Notes: generated from the letters alone by a model not told the origin. DNA of 31,753 bases from DATKMS01 sp041497995 (GCA_041497995.1 JBGQHM010000030.1:1-31753); one strand, 5' to 3'. Numbered from the stretch's first letter, positions 1 to 7,801 are shown. Translations and numbers: made by a program.

Positions 1-101
1 GGAGGTTACCTGCGCCGCCTGCCCCCGCGTCGTTGACAGCGCGTGCGGCGGGCTGGTATCCGGGAGACTACCAATCGTTAAGCCGGAGCCGATACCCGCC
101 G

Positions 102-1847
102 ATGGATCCCGCTTCCGCTCAGTTGCCGCTTGCTGCGCCGTGCCCGACGATGGCGGAGGCTCTGCGCGCGCGCCTCGCGGACAGCGGCGACCGTGTCTGT
201 CTGCGCTTCGAAGCGGCGAACTGGACCTTTGCGCAGGCGTTCGACGCATCCTGCCGCTTCGCGAATCTGTTCCTGCGGCTGCGCGATGCGCGTCGCCCGT
301 TCCACGTCGGCGTGCTCATGGACAATGTGCCGGCCTTTGTGTTCAGCGAGTTCGGCTGCGCGCTTGCCGGAGCGACGCTGGTCGGTCTCAACCCGACGCG
401 CACCGGCGCGTTCCTGGCGCGCGATCTCACGTATGCGGATTGCCAGATCGTGGTCGTCGACGCGCGGTACGCCGAGCAATTGCACACAGCCTTGCAGAGC
501 GACCCGGCGGCGCGCGTGACGGTGTTGGTTGCTGAAGGGGAGTCGAGCAGGGCGGGGGTTAACGGATCACAGGCGGGTTGGTGCTCGCTCGAAACGGAGT
601 TGGCAAGCACGCCAGAAACCGACCCGGCCCTGCCGGTCGAGTCCGCCGATCTCCTGATGATCGTCTTCACATCCGGTACTACCAAGGCGCCGAAGGGCGT
701 GCTCAACAGTCACGGACGGCTGATGATACTCGGCTGGGGTGCGATGGCGCGGATGTGCGGCTTCACCGTGGCGGACACGGTCTACTGCGCGATGCCGCTG
801 TTTCACGCCAACGCACAGATCCTGGCGCTAGTGCCGGCGTTGACTGCAGGCGGTTGCATCGCGCTGGCACGCCGATTCAGCAAGACGCACTTCCTCAGCG
901 ACGTCCGCCGCTACGGCGCGACGCTGTTCAACTATGTCGGGACGCCGTTCGCGTACATCATGGATACGCCCGAGCAGCCCGACGACGCCGACAACCCGCT
1001 GCGGCTGGCCTACGGCAACGAGGCGCCGCGGCAATACGTCGAGGCCTTTGCGATGCGTTTCGGGTGCGAAGTGATCGATGGCTACGGCGCGAGCGAGGTC
1101 GGTGTCGGCTTCTCGCGCGAACGCTCGGATCCGCCGCGCGCGTTGGGCCGTGCCGAGGGCGTGAAGATTCTCAATGAAGCGGGCAACGAATGCCCGACGG
1201 CACGCTTTGATGACAGCGGTCGCTTGCTGAACGCCGACGCAGCGGTCGGGGAGATCGTCAACACCAGCGGCGTGCTCTTCTTCGAGGGCTACTACAAGGA
1301 CGAGGAATCAACGCGTGCGCGCACACGCAACGGTTGGTTCTACACCGGCGACCTCGGCTATCGCGACGCCGACGGCTTCATCTACTTCGCGGGCCGTGAT
1401 GCGGAGTGGTTACGTGTCGGCGGCGAGAACTTCCTGGCGCGACCGATCGAGGAGAGTTTGGGCCGCTACGCCGACGTGCTCCTCGCGAGTGTGTATGGCG
1501 TGCCGGACCCGGAAGCGGGCGATCAAGTGATGGTCACGCTCACCCTGCACACGGGCGCGCACTTCGATCCGCTGGCGTTCGGCCGCTTCGTCGATGGCGC
1601 GGCGGATCTCCCACCACGGTGGCGGCCGACGTTCGTGCGCGTCACGCACGATGTCGCGGTGACCCACACGAACAAGGTGCTCAAGCGTGTGTTGCGTCGT
1701 GAGAAGTTCCTCGTCGACCGCATCAGCGACCCGGTCTACTGGCGTCCGCGTGCGGCGAAGGAGTTTCGCGCGTTCGCGACCGATGACCTGGCGGCGCTGC
1801 GGGCACGGTTCGAACGCACTGGCCATGCCGATCGGGTAGCGGAGTAG
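102..1847 (+). CDS. AMP-forming acyl-CoA synthetase (FadD17/very-long-chain type)
   Basis: Predicted to activate a carboxylic acid, probably a fatty or steroid-type acid, to its CoA thioester through an acyl-adenylate in the cytoplasm. The adenylate-forming signature FTSGTTKAPKGV lies near residues 189-200. It is followed by the YGASEVG motif near 327, the hinge stretch FYTGDLGYRDADGFIYFAGR near 412-431 and RVGGENF just after it. The C-terminal catalytic lysine is in THTNKVLKR near 520. The length of 581 aa is normal for the family. I chose the ATG at 102; an in-frame TTG at 33 would add 23 residues with no family character, and neither start has a strong Shine-Dalgarno. It opens a same-strand series of acyl-CoA genes. 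The form of the C-terminal motif resembles FadD17/FATP-like enzymes, but substrate is unknown. Family certain, chain length inferred. Confidence 0.88.
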   Translation: MDPASAQLPLAAPCPTMAEALRARLADSGDRVCLRFEAANWTFAQAFDASCRFANLFLRLRDARRPFHVGVLMDNVPAFVFSEFGCALAGATLVGLNPTRTGAFLARDLTYADCQIVVVDARYAEQLHTALQSDPAARVTVLVAEGESSRAGVNGSQAGWCSLETELASTPETDPALPVESADLLMIVFTSGTTKAPKGVLNSHGRLMILGWGAMARMCGFTVADTVYCAMPLFHANAQILALVPALTAGGCIALARRFSKTHFLSDVRRYGATLFNYVGTPFAYIMDTPEQPDDADNPLRLAYGNEAPRQYVEAFAMRFGCEVIDGYGASEVGVGFSRERSDPPRALGRAEGVKILNEAGNECPTARFDDSGRLLNADAAVGEIVNTSGVLFFEGYYKDEESTRARTRNGWFYTGDLGYRDADGFIYFAGRDAEWLRVGGENFLARPIEESLGRYADVLLASVYGVPDPEAGDQVMVTLTLHTGAHFDPLAFGRFVDGAADLPPRWRPTFVRVTHDVAVTHTNKVLKRVLRREKFLVDRISDPVYWRPRAAKEFRAFATDDLAALRARFERTGHADRVAE

Positions 1848-1910
1848 CGGACCGGCGGTCACCCCTCGCAGGCCTCACGTCAAGCCGCTATGGATGTGTG
1901 GAAGCGAAGC

Positions 1911-1930
1911 GTAGGGTGGGCAGTGCCCGC
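1911..1930. repeat. Short palindromic intergenic motif upstream of the clpP-like gene
   Basis: A GTAGGGTGGGCAGTGCCC motif with the small inverted repeat GGGC-AGT-GCCC lies about 30 nt before the ClpP-like start codon. A near-identical motif (GTAGGGTGGGCAATGCCCACC) is a familiar dispersed intergenic repeat in several unrelated bacteria. Only one copy is seen in this window, so calling it a repeat rests on memory rather than on the sequence here. Confidence 0.3.
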
Positions 1931-1960
1931 GCGACGCGGCCCGAACTGCGGAGGAGACAC

Positions 1961-2548
1961 ATGGCAAGAAGCGACGACGATGAGGCACCACCCAGCGTTC
2001 CGTTGGGCTTTCTGACACACAAGCTCTTCGACGCACGCACCATTCTCATTTGCGGGGAGATCAACTCGGATATTGCGCAAGCCGTGATTGCGCAGGCCCT
2101 GGGATTGTCGGCGGTCTCGGATGACGAGATCACCGTCTACGTGCACTCGCCGGGTGGACACGTGGAGTCATCCGACACCATCCACGATGTCCTCGCCTTC
2201 ATCCGGCCGCGGGTGCGCATGATCGGCACAGGCTGGGTCGCGAGCGGCGGCGTGCATGTCTTTCTCGCCGCGGAAAGGGAAGACCGCTACTGCCTGCCCA
2301 ACACGCGCTTCATGATTCATCAACCCATCGGTGGAGCCGGTGGCCGCGCCACCGATATCGAGATCGAAGCAGCCGAGATCCTCAAGGCGCGCGCCCGCCT
2401 CAACCGCATCATCGCCGAGAGGACCGGCCAGAGCCTCAAGAAGGTCGAGAAGGACACCGAGCGTAACTTTTGGATGTCCGCGCCCGAGGCAAAGGAGTAC
2501 GGCATCGTCGGCAAGATCATTTCATCGGCGGACGAGCTGAAGCGCTGA
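1961..2548 (+). CDS. ClpP-like serine protease subunit with Asn in place of catalytic Asp
   Basis: A 195-aa protein of the ClpP fold, normally the proteolytic ring of an ATP-dependent protease. The nucleophile Ser95 sits in GWVASGGVHVF, where canonical ClpP has a QAASMGA-type motif. His120 sits in RFMIHQPIGG. The third triad position, the D of the ERDRF motif in E. coli ClpP, is Asn169 here (DTERNFWMSAPEAKEYG; codon AAC at 2465-2467). The oxyanion-side YVHSPGGHV motif is intact near residues 60-68. The ATG at 1961 is preceded by a strong GAGGAG Shine-Dalgarno at good spacing; the frame is open further upstream but without family sequence. It lies between two acyl-CoA synthetase genes, 22 nt from the next, so co-transcription is likely. 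It could be a paralogue with altered activity rather than the housekeeping ClpP. No Clp ATPase gene is nearby. Confidence 0.88.
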   Translation: MARSDDDEAPPSVPLGFLTHKLFDARTILICGEINSDIAQAVIAQALGLSAVSDDEITVYVHSPGGHVESSDTIHDVLAFIRPRVRMIGTGWVASGGVHVFLAAEREDRYCLPNTRFMIHQPIGGAGGRATDIEIEAAEILKARARLNRIIAERTGQSLKKVEKDTERNFWMSAPEAKEYGIVGKIISSADELKR

Positions 2549-2570
2549 CGACACGCGCCCGCATGTGGTG

Positions 2571-4307
2571 ATGAACGGCTCGCTCCTGCTGCCGACGACG
2601 CCCGCCTTCCTGCGCATGCAGGGCCGCCGTCGCGCCACACGCGGTGGCCTGTTCTTCGCGCGCCGGCAGATCACCTACGGCGAGCTGTCCACCGCCGTTG
2701 ATGCGCTGACAGCCTGGCTCGCGAAGCGCGGTCACGGCGCTGGCGATCACATCGGCGTCATGGCCGCCAACGAGCCGGCCTTGGTGGCGATGATGTTTGC
2801 GGTGTGGGGCATTGGCGCGGTGGCCGTGCCCATCTCGGTGCGTTCGACTTCCCAGGAGGCGACGCATCTCGTCACCCACGCGCGTCTCAAGGCCGTGTTG
2901 TGCGACAGCGCGCGTGTCGACCTGGCACGCACTGCCGCTACCGCTGCGGCGATTCCCGCGTACGCATGTGAGTCCGATGTGCCGCTGCGTCCACGCGTGG
3001 TGCGCCGCGCGCCCGCGAGCCGTCCACACGCGCCGCGCACACCCAAACCCGAGGCACTCGCCGTGCTCGCGTACACGTCGGGCACCACCGGTGCACCCAA
3101 GGGCGTGATGGTGACGCACGCCAACCTGCTGTGGGCGACGCTCGCCTGCGCAACGGCGCGCGGGGACCGCCCCGACGGCGTCGGCGCGTGCCTGAGTCCG
3201 CTCACGCACACGCCGGTCTTCGTCTCGCACCTGCTCTGTCGCGTCCTCCTCGGCGCCGGCGCGGCGCTGCTGGAGAAGTTCGATGTCAGTGCGGTTTTGG
3301 AAGCGACGGAACGCTTCGGCATCACCGACCTGCCGTTGATCGCCGGTATGGTCTTCGACATCGTCGCGTTGCGGAGCATTTCCACAGCCACTCGGCGCAC
3401 GGTGGAGAAGGTCTCCGTCGGCGGTGCTGCCACACCCATGCAGGCGAAACGCGATCTCGCGGCGATCTTCGACGGTGCGGAGATCATCGAGGCCTACGGT
3501 CAGAGCGAGTCGACGAACGGCGTCGCCATGGCGCGTGGCACGAGCGTGTTCGACCATCCTGGCACCGTCGGCCGCATGAATCCGTACGTTCATGTCGCGG
3601 TGCGGCGCGTCGATGGGAGCCTCGCGGCCACTGACGAGGAAGGCGAGTTGGTGATTGGCGGGCCGACGGTGATGGCCGGGTACTACCGCGATCCGGCCGC
3701 GACCGCTGCGGCGATTCGCGACGGCTGGCTCCACACCGGTGACTTGGGACGGCAGACTGACGACGGCTACTTCTTCATCACTGGGCGCGTAAAGGATCTC
3801 ATCATCACCGGCGGTGAAAACGTCTCGCCGGTTGAAGTTGAGGACGTGCTGCGAACGCACCCTGACGTTGCCGACGTGGCGGTGATCGGCACGCCGCACC
3901 CGAAGTGGGGCGAGCAAGTGACCGCTGTGGTCGTGCCGAAGGCAGGCGCGCATGTCGACCCGGCGGCCTTGAGCGATTACGCCGGCACGCGCCTCTCCGG
4001 CTTCAAGAAGCCGCGCCGCATTGAGGTGGTCGCCGCCTTACCGCGCAACGCGGCGAACAAGGTGCAGACCAGTGTGCTGAAGCAACAGTTCAGCTCTTCC
4101 CCCTCTCCCTCTGGGTCTGTCGATAAATTGCAGCAGACCCTTCGAGACGGCCCCGAAAAGATGGGGCCTCCTCAGGGTGAACGGAAATATTTTTCTGAAA
4201 GCAACGACAGAACCGTTCGCCCTGAGGAGCCGCCTTCTTTTGGCGGCGTCTCGAAGGGCGCGCTCGGGAGAAAATCGACAGTCCCCTCTGGGAGAGGGTT
4301 GGGGTGA
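2571..4307 (+). CDS. AMP-forming acyl-CoA synthetase with repeat-derived C-terminal tail
   Basis: A class I adenylate-forming enzyme that makes an acyl-CoA from acid, ATP and CoA. It has TSGTTGAPKGVMVTH near residue 168, AYGQSES near 308, HTGDLGRQTDDGYFFITGR near 387, GGENVSPVEVE near 413 and a C-terminal Lys in RNAANKVQTS near residue 495. The family-like sequence ends at about residue 507. The remaining 71 residues (4092-4304) are translated from a palindromic repeat element and look unlike any enzyme domain: they are rich in Ser, Pro and Gly. The start is ATG 2571, with two in-frame GTG codons just before it (2565, 2568); no clear Shine-Dalgarno is visible, so coupling to the ClpP-like gene 22 nt upstream is plausible. 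The normal stop was probably lost or displaced by the repeat insertion. Family firm, substrate unknown. Confidence 0.88.
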   Translation: MNGSLLLPTTPAFLRMQGRRRATRGGLFFARRQITYGELSTAVDALTAWLAKRGHGAGDHIGVMAANEPALVAMMFAVWGIGAVAVPISVRSTSQEATHLVTHARLKAVLCDSARVDLARTAATAAAIPAYACESDVPLRPRVVRRAPASRPHAPRTPKPEALAVLAYTSGTTGAPKGVMVTHANLLWATLACATARGDRPDGVGACLSPLTHTPVFVSHLLCRVLLGAGAALLEKFDVSAVLEATERFGITDLPLIAGMVFDIVALRSISTATRRTVEKVSVGGAATPMQAKRDLAAIFDGAEIIEAYGQSESTNGVAMARGTSVFDHPGTVGRMNPYVHVAVRRVDGSLAATDEEGELVIGGPTVMAGYYRDPAATAAAIRDGWLHTGDLGRQTDDGYFFITGRVKDLIITGGENVSPVEVEDVLRTHPDVADVAVIGTPHPKWGEQVTAVVVPKAGAHVDPAALSDYAGTRLSGFKKPRRIEVVAALPRNAANKVQTSVLKQQFSSSPSPSGSVDKLQQTLRDGPEKMGPPQGERKYFSESNDRTVRPEEPPSFGGVSKGALGRKSTVPSGRGLG

Positions 4308-4310
4308 GGG
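4101..4310. repeat. Nested palindromic repeat element (BIME/REP-like)
   Basis: An element of about 200 bp built of nested inverted repeats. The outer arms are CCCTCTCCC (4101-4109) and GGGAGAGGG (4290-4298). The next pair is TGTCGAT (4118-4124) with ATCGACA (4274-4280). Inside are two hairpins that are diverged reverse-complement copies of each other: ACCCT/GGCCCC with GGGGCC/AGGGT (4137-4178), and CGCCCT/GCCGCC with GGCGGC/AGGGCG (4219-4260). GAACGG and CCGTTC arms frame the AT-rich centre. The whole could fold as a cloverleaf or cruciform. The outer GGGAGAGGGTTGGGGTGAGGG sequence resembles dispersed repeats found in many environmental genomes. It overlaps the 3' end of the preceding synthetase gene and ends at the next gene's ribosome binding site. 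It carries no gene of its own, so any mobilising enzyme would act in trans. Confidence 0.85.
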
Positions 4311-4312
4311 AG
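4306..4312 (+). promoter_or_regulatory. Ribosome binding site supplied by the repeat edge
   Basis: GAGGGAG at the right-hand edge of the palindromic element lies 7 nt before the ATG of the CoA-transferase at 4320. It overlaps the TGA stop of the preceding gene (4305-4307). No other Shine-Dalgarno is available, so the repeat appears to provide the translation start signal. Confidence 0.7.
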
Positions 4313-4319
4313 AAGTACC

Positions 4320-5516
4320 ATGGAGAATCGAGGACCGCTCAAAGGTGTCCGTGTGATTGACGTCAGCCATCAAGCTGCCGGCCCGTGGTGCACGACGCTG
4401 CTCGGCGACATGGGCGCGGATGTATGGAAGATCGAGAAGCCCGACCGCGGTGACAGCATCCGCTACGCGCGCGGCGCCGATCCGAAGATCGGCAGCTACA
4501 ACTTCTGGGGCTTGAACCGGAACAAGCGGTCGGTGGGTGTCGACATCAAGCACCCCGACGGCGCCGCGTTGATCAAAGAGATGGCGCAGCAGGCGGATGT
4601 CGTCGTCGAGAACTTCCGTCCCGGCGTGATGGACCGGCTCGGCCTCGGCTACGACGCTCTCAAGACGGTGAACCCGCGCATCATCTACGCGTCGATCACC
4701 GCGTTCGGCGCCACCGGCCCGATGGCACAGAACCCGGGCATGGACCTCATTCTGCAGGCCACCGGCGGTATGATGGGCCTCACGGGGCTTCCGAGTGGTC
4801 CACCCGCGAAGGCGGCCGGCCCGGTGGCCGACATCTCGTCGGGCATCTACGCTGCCTACGCGATTGCACTGGCGCTCTATCACCGCACGCAAACGGGAGT
4901 CGGCCAGCGCATCGACCTCAGCATGCTCGACGCGGTGATCTCGCTGCTCGCCGACATCTCGACGGCGTACCTCAACACCGGCCATCACTACGAGAAGTTC
5001 GGGAACGGCCACCCGGACCTCGTGCCGTATCAGGCCTTCCAAGCCAACGACGGCTACTTCATTGTTGCGTGCCTGACCAACGCCTTCTTCAAGCGCCTGT
5101 GCAAGGGACTCGGGCGCGAAGACTTGATCGACAACCCGAAGTTCGCCACCAACACGATCCGTTGCCAACACCGCGAGGAAATCGTCGGGATCTTGCAGGA
5201 GATCTTCCAGGGCAACACGTGCGATCACTGGATCAAGCTGTGCGCCGACCACGACGTGCCGTCGTGTCGAGTCAACGGACTCGAGGAGCTGTTCGAGATG
5301 GAGCAGCTCAAAGCCATCGGCTCCGTCGCGAACTGGGAGCACCCGCAGCTCGGGGCGTTCCGGACGATGAACGTGGTGTTCCACATGAGCGCGACGCCTG
5401 GCTCACTGCGCATCCCACCGCCCGGCCTCGCCCAGCACACCGACGAGGCGTTGCGCGCGCTGGGAAAATCGGACGACGAGATCGCCGCGCTGAAGGCGTC
5501 CGGCGCGTGCGGATGA
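4320..5516 (+). CDS. CaiB/BaiF family III CoA-transferase
   Basis: A 398-aa cytoplasmic family III CoA-transferase, which moves CoA between carboxylic acids through aspartyl-CoA thioester intermediates. It begins with the typical LKGVRVIDVSHQAAGPW, followed by LGDMGADVWKIEKPDRGDS and WGLNRNKRSVGVDIK. The catalytic Asp is Asp142 in NPGMDLILQATGG, where the family has PGYD-x3-QA-x-GG. The C-terminal PPPGLAQHTDEALRALG is also family-typical. Length is normal. The start ATG 4320 uses a Shine-Dalgarno that belongs to the adjacent repeat. The position between two acyl-CoA synthetases suggests a role in activating or recycling acyl-CoA in a degradation pathway. The specific acid pair (carnitine, formate, succinate, bile acid or other) cannot be read from the sequence. 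Confidence 0.92.
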   Translation: MENRGPLKGVRVIDVSHQAAGPWCTTLLGDMGADVWKIEKPDRGDSIRYARGADPKIGSYNFWGLNRNKRSVGVDIKHPDGAALIKEMAQQADVVVENFRPGVMDRLGLGYDALKTVNPRIIYASITAFGATGPMAQNPGMDLILQATGGMMGLTGLPSGPPAKAAGPVADISSGIYAAYAIALALYHRTQTGVGQRIDLSMLDAVISLLADISTAYLNTGHHYEKFGNGHPDLVPYQAFQANDGYFIVACLTNAFFKRLCKGLGREDLIDNPKFATNTIRCQHREEIVGILQEIFQGNTCDHWIKLCADHDVPSCRVNGLEELFEMEQLKAIGSVANWEHPQLGAFRTMNVVFHMSATPGSLRIPPPGLAQHTDEALRALGKSDDEIAALKASGACG

Positions 5517-5524
5517 AGAACAGT

Positions 5525-5625
5525 GCAACCACAGATGGACACAGATGAACACCGATGAAGAGCTTCTTGAGTAAGAACTTGTTCCCCGATTCTATCTGTG
5601 TTCATCTGTGTTCATCTGTGGTTGC
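5525..5625. repeat. Large inverted repeat of CACAGATGAACA units
   Basis: The left arm (5525-5556, beginning GCAACCACAGATG) and right arm (5593-5625, ending CATCTGTGGTTGC) are near-perfect reverse complements around a loop of about 36 nt. Each arm has about three direct copies of an 11-nt ACAGATGAACA-like unit. The same motif is a familiar dispersed intergenic repeat in environmental bacterial genomes. Placed between two same-strand genes, it would form a strong RNA hairpin and could attenuate or stabilise the transcript. It ends 12 nt before the start of the next gene. Confidence 0.85.
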
Positions 5626-5637
5626 GTTGTTCCCCCG

Positions 5638-7242
5638 ATGATTGGCGAGACCCTCGGCTCGTTTCTCGACTCACTCGCGGCGCAGTACGGCGATCGTGAG
5701 GCGGTGGCGTACGCGCCGCGCGATCGCGTCGTGGCGCGGCTGACGTGGCGGCAGTTGCGTGCGGCGAGCCGCGTGGCGGCGAAAAAGTTGGTTGGCGACG
5801 GCGTGACCAAAGGTTCGCGTATCGGGTTTCTGTGCTCCAACCGACTCGAGTGGTTGCCGATCGCCTTCGGGGCCTTGCGGATTGGCGCGGTCCTGGTGCC
5901 GTTTTCGACGTTGTGGAAGCGCGAGGAGATCGCCTACGCACTCACCCATGGCGACGTCGAGCTGCTCATCATGCAGCCGGGGTTCTTGAAGCACGATTAC
6001 CTAGCAACGTTGAACGACATCGTGCCGGAGCTGCGGCAGACGCGTGCGGGGCAGCTGTACTCACCGAGTGCGCCTGCACTGCGGCAGGTCGTGCTGCTCG
6101 AGGGTGACGCCCCGGGTACCGCGCCCTGGGCTGATCTGCCGGAAGCCGTCGACGACTCATTCCTCGACTCGCTTGAACAGACGGTTGCACCCACCGATTG
6201 GGCGACGGTGTTCTTCACCTCCGGCACGACGGCACAAGCGAAGGCTGTGCTGCACGGCCATGCGGCGCTGACGACCTCGGGGCGCCGCATCAGCCCGTGC
6301 TTCGGCATCACTCCCGACGACGCATGGTGGGGGCACATGCCGTTGTTCTGGAGCGGCGGCTTCATTCTCGGCGCCCTGGCGACGATGGCCGGCGGTGCGC
6401 GCATCGTGTTGCAGGAGACCGTCGATGCCGGCAGCGCCCTGACGTTGCTGGAGACCGAACGGTGCACGATCATGGCGGGCTGGCACCAAGCGGGCCCGCT
6501 GCTCGATCATCCTGAGTTCTCGAAGCACAGGCTGTATCTGAAGAAGGGGACATACCACACGCTCGCGACGCGACTGCTCGGACCCGATCACCTGGCCATC
6601 GGCGTCTATGGCATGTCTGAAACGGCGACCTGCGTCACCGCGGCCCGCTGGGACGACCCGGAACCGATCCGCGCCGGCACGTTTGGAAAATTGCTCGACG
6701 GCATGCACATGAAGATCATCGACGCGGAGACCGGGCAGCGAGCGGATGAAGGGGAGACGGGCGAGATCCACGTCAAAGGCCCTACCTTGATGGAAGGCTA
6801 CTACAAGGTGCCGCGCAGCCAGACCTTCGACGCCGAGGGGTTCTTCAAGACGGGCGACCTCGGCTATTTCGACGAGGCGGGGTACCTGCATTTCGCGACG
6901 CGGCTGAAGGACGTGATCAAGACCGCCGGCGTCAACGTTGCCGCCGTCGAAGTCGAGGAGGCGTTGCAGCGCCATCCGGCGCTGAAGGCCGCACACGTCG
7001 TAGGGGTGCCGCATCCGACCCGCGGTGAGAACGTCGTGGCATTCGTGGTGCCTGCTCCCGGCGGCAATGCCCATGCTGAGGCGCTGCGCGACTTCTGCAA
7101 GTCGTCACTCGCGAGCTACAAGGTGCCGCGGCATATCTTCGTGATCAGCGAAGCCGAGGTGCCGCGGACTGGATCGGGGAAAGTCGAAAAGGCGGCGCTG
7201 CGACGTCAGGCCGTAGCCCGGCTGGCCGGGGAGCGCGACTAG
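5638..7242 (+). CDS. AMP-forming acyl-CoA synthetase (third copy)
   Basis: A 534-aa adenylate-forming acyl-CoA ligase. Motifs in order are FFTSGTTAQAKAVLHGH near residue 191, YGMSETATC near 324, KTGDLGYFDEAGYLHFATR near 403, KTAGVNVAAVEVEEAL after it, and the catalytic C-terminal Lys in RTGSGKVEKAALRR near 517. The ATP-binding loop departs from the consensus TSGTTG-x-PKG: Gly, Pro and the last Gly are replaced by Ala, Gln-Ala and Ala, while the Lys is kept. The start is ATG 5638. A GTG at 5608 would extend the protein into the CACAGATG repeat and is rejected. No clear Shine-Dalgarno is visible. It is the last gene of the acyl-CoA block and differs clearly from the two synthetases upstream, so a different substrate is likely. 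Confidence 0.88.
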   Translation: MIGETLGSFLDSLAAQYGDREAVAYAPRDRVVARLTWRQLRAASRVAAKKLVGDGVTKGSRIGFLCSNRLEWLPIAFGALRIGAVLVPFSTLWKREEIAYALTHGDVELLIMQPGFLKHDYLATLNDIVPELRQTRAGQLYSPSAPALRQVVLLEGDAPGTAPWADLPEAVDDSFLDSLEQTVAPTDWATVFFTSGTTAQAKAVLHGHAALTTSGRRISPCFGITPDDAWWGHMPLFWSGGFILGALATMAGGARIVLQETVDAGSALTLLETERCTIMAGWHQAGPLLDHPEFSKHRLYLKKGTYHTLATRLLGPDHLAIGVYGMSETATCVTAARWDDPEPIRAGTFGKLLDGMHMKIIDAETGQRADEGETGEIHVKGPTLMEGYYKVPRSQTFDAEGFFKTGDLGYFDEAGYLHFATRLKDVIKTAGVNVAAVEVEEALQRHPALKAAHVVGVPHPTRGENVVAFVVPAPGGNAHAEALRDFCKSSLASYKVPRHIFVISEAEVPRTGSGKVEKAALRRQAVARLAGERD

Positions 7243-7255
7243 GTCCCGCTGGCAG

Positions 7256-7672
7256 CTACAGCGCGCCGGCCGCGATAGTGCTCACCAGCCGCGGCAGATG
7301 CATGAGTCGCTCTACCGTCAACACAAACTGCGCCGGCGGGAACGGCTTGCGCATGAGTACATCGGCTCCGAGTCGTAGCGCGAAGACTTCAAGATCTTCG
7401 GCGTTGGAGTTGCTCAACGCGACGATGCGCGGTTGCTCCGGCAGGGGCAGGGCCTCGAAGCGACCGCACAGCTTGCGGATGGCCTCCAGGCCGTTTGTTC
7501 CCGGCGCCCCCAGGCCAACTACGACCACGGCCGCACCCTCGCGGCGTACAATTTCGCACGCCTCCGTCCCATCGGCTGCGGTGCGTACGTCCATCCCGCG
7601 GACCTGCAGCAACGTCTCTGCGATGATTCGCGCGTTCACGTCTTCGTCAACGATTACAACGGTGCCCTTCAC
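7256..7672 (-). CDS. Stand-alone receiver-domain protein lacking the phosphoacceptor Asp
   Basis: A single 138-aa CheY-like receiver domain with no output domain. It starts VVIVDEDVNAR, with acidic-pocket residues at 9-11, has the switch Ser87 in IVALSNSN and the conserved Lys109 in LMRKPFPP. The phosphoacceptor position, normally LLDL-x-MPG, reads VVGLGAPG, so the Asp is Gly53 (codon GGC, 7514-7516), one base from GAC. It therefore probably cannot be phosphorylated in the usual way and may act as a constitutive or protein-binding pseudo-receiver. The start is GTG 7672 with a strong GGGAGG Shine-Dalgarno 6 nt upstream. It is convergent with the third acyl-CoA synthetase, with a 13-nt gap. No histidine kinase lies in the window. 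Confidence 0.85.
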   Translation of the reverse strand: MKGTVVIVDEDVNARIIAETLLQVRGMDVRTAADGTEACEIVRREGAAVVVVGLGAPGTNGLEAIRKLCGRFEALPLPEQPRIVALSNSNAEDLEVFALRLGADVLMRKPFPPAQFVLTVERLMHLPRLVSTIAAGAL

Positions 7673-7801
7673 GCGACGCCTCCCACCTCAGTCTGCTGAA
7701 CTTTGACGCCGCGATGTGCGAGCGCTTCAAAGGTTTCTGAGTAGAAAGCGAAACTGATGCCATCTAGCCGCCGCCAACTGGGCGGCATCGGTGCGGAGGC
7801 C

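Noticed and set aside
2517..3953. Long open frame on the - strand opposite the second acyl-CoA synthetase
   Set aside because: It is a high-GC antisense shadow. The translation is Arg/His-rich and without family motifs, while the + strand frame has all adenylate-forming motifs.
4201..4260. Rho-independent terminator after the second synthetase
   Set aside because: The hairpins are strong but have no T-tract, and they belong to a symmetric two-hairpin repeat that is translated. Termination is possible but not supported.
4038..5384. Long - strand open frame opposite the CoA-transferase
   Set aside because: The + strand gene is a clear family III CoA-transferase with its catalytic Asp. The antisense translation has no recognisable domain and crosses the palindromic repeat.
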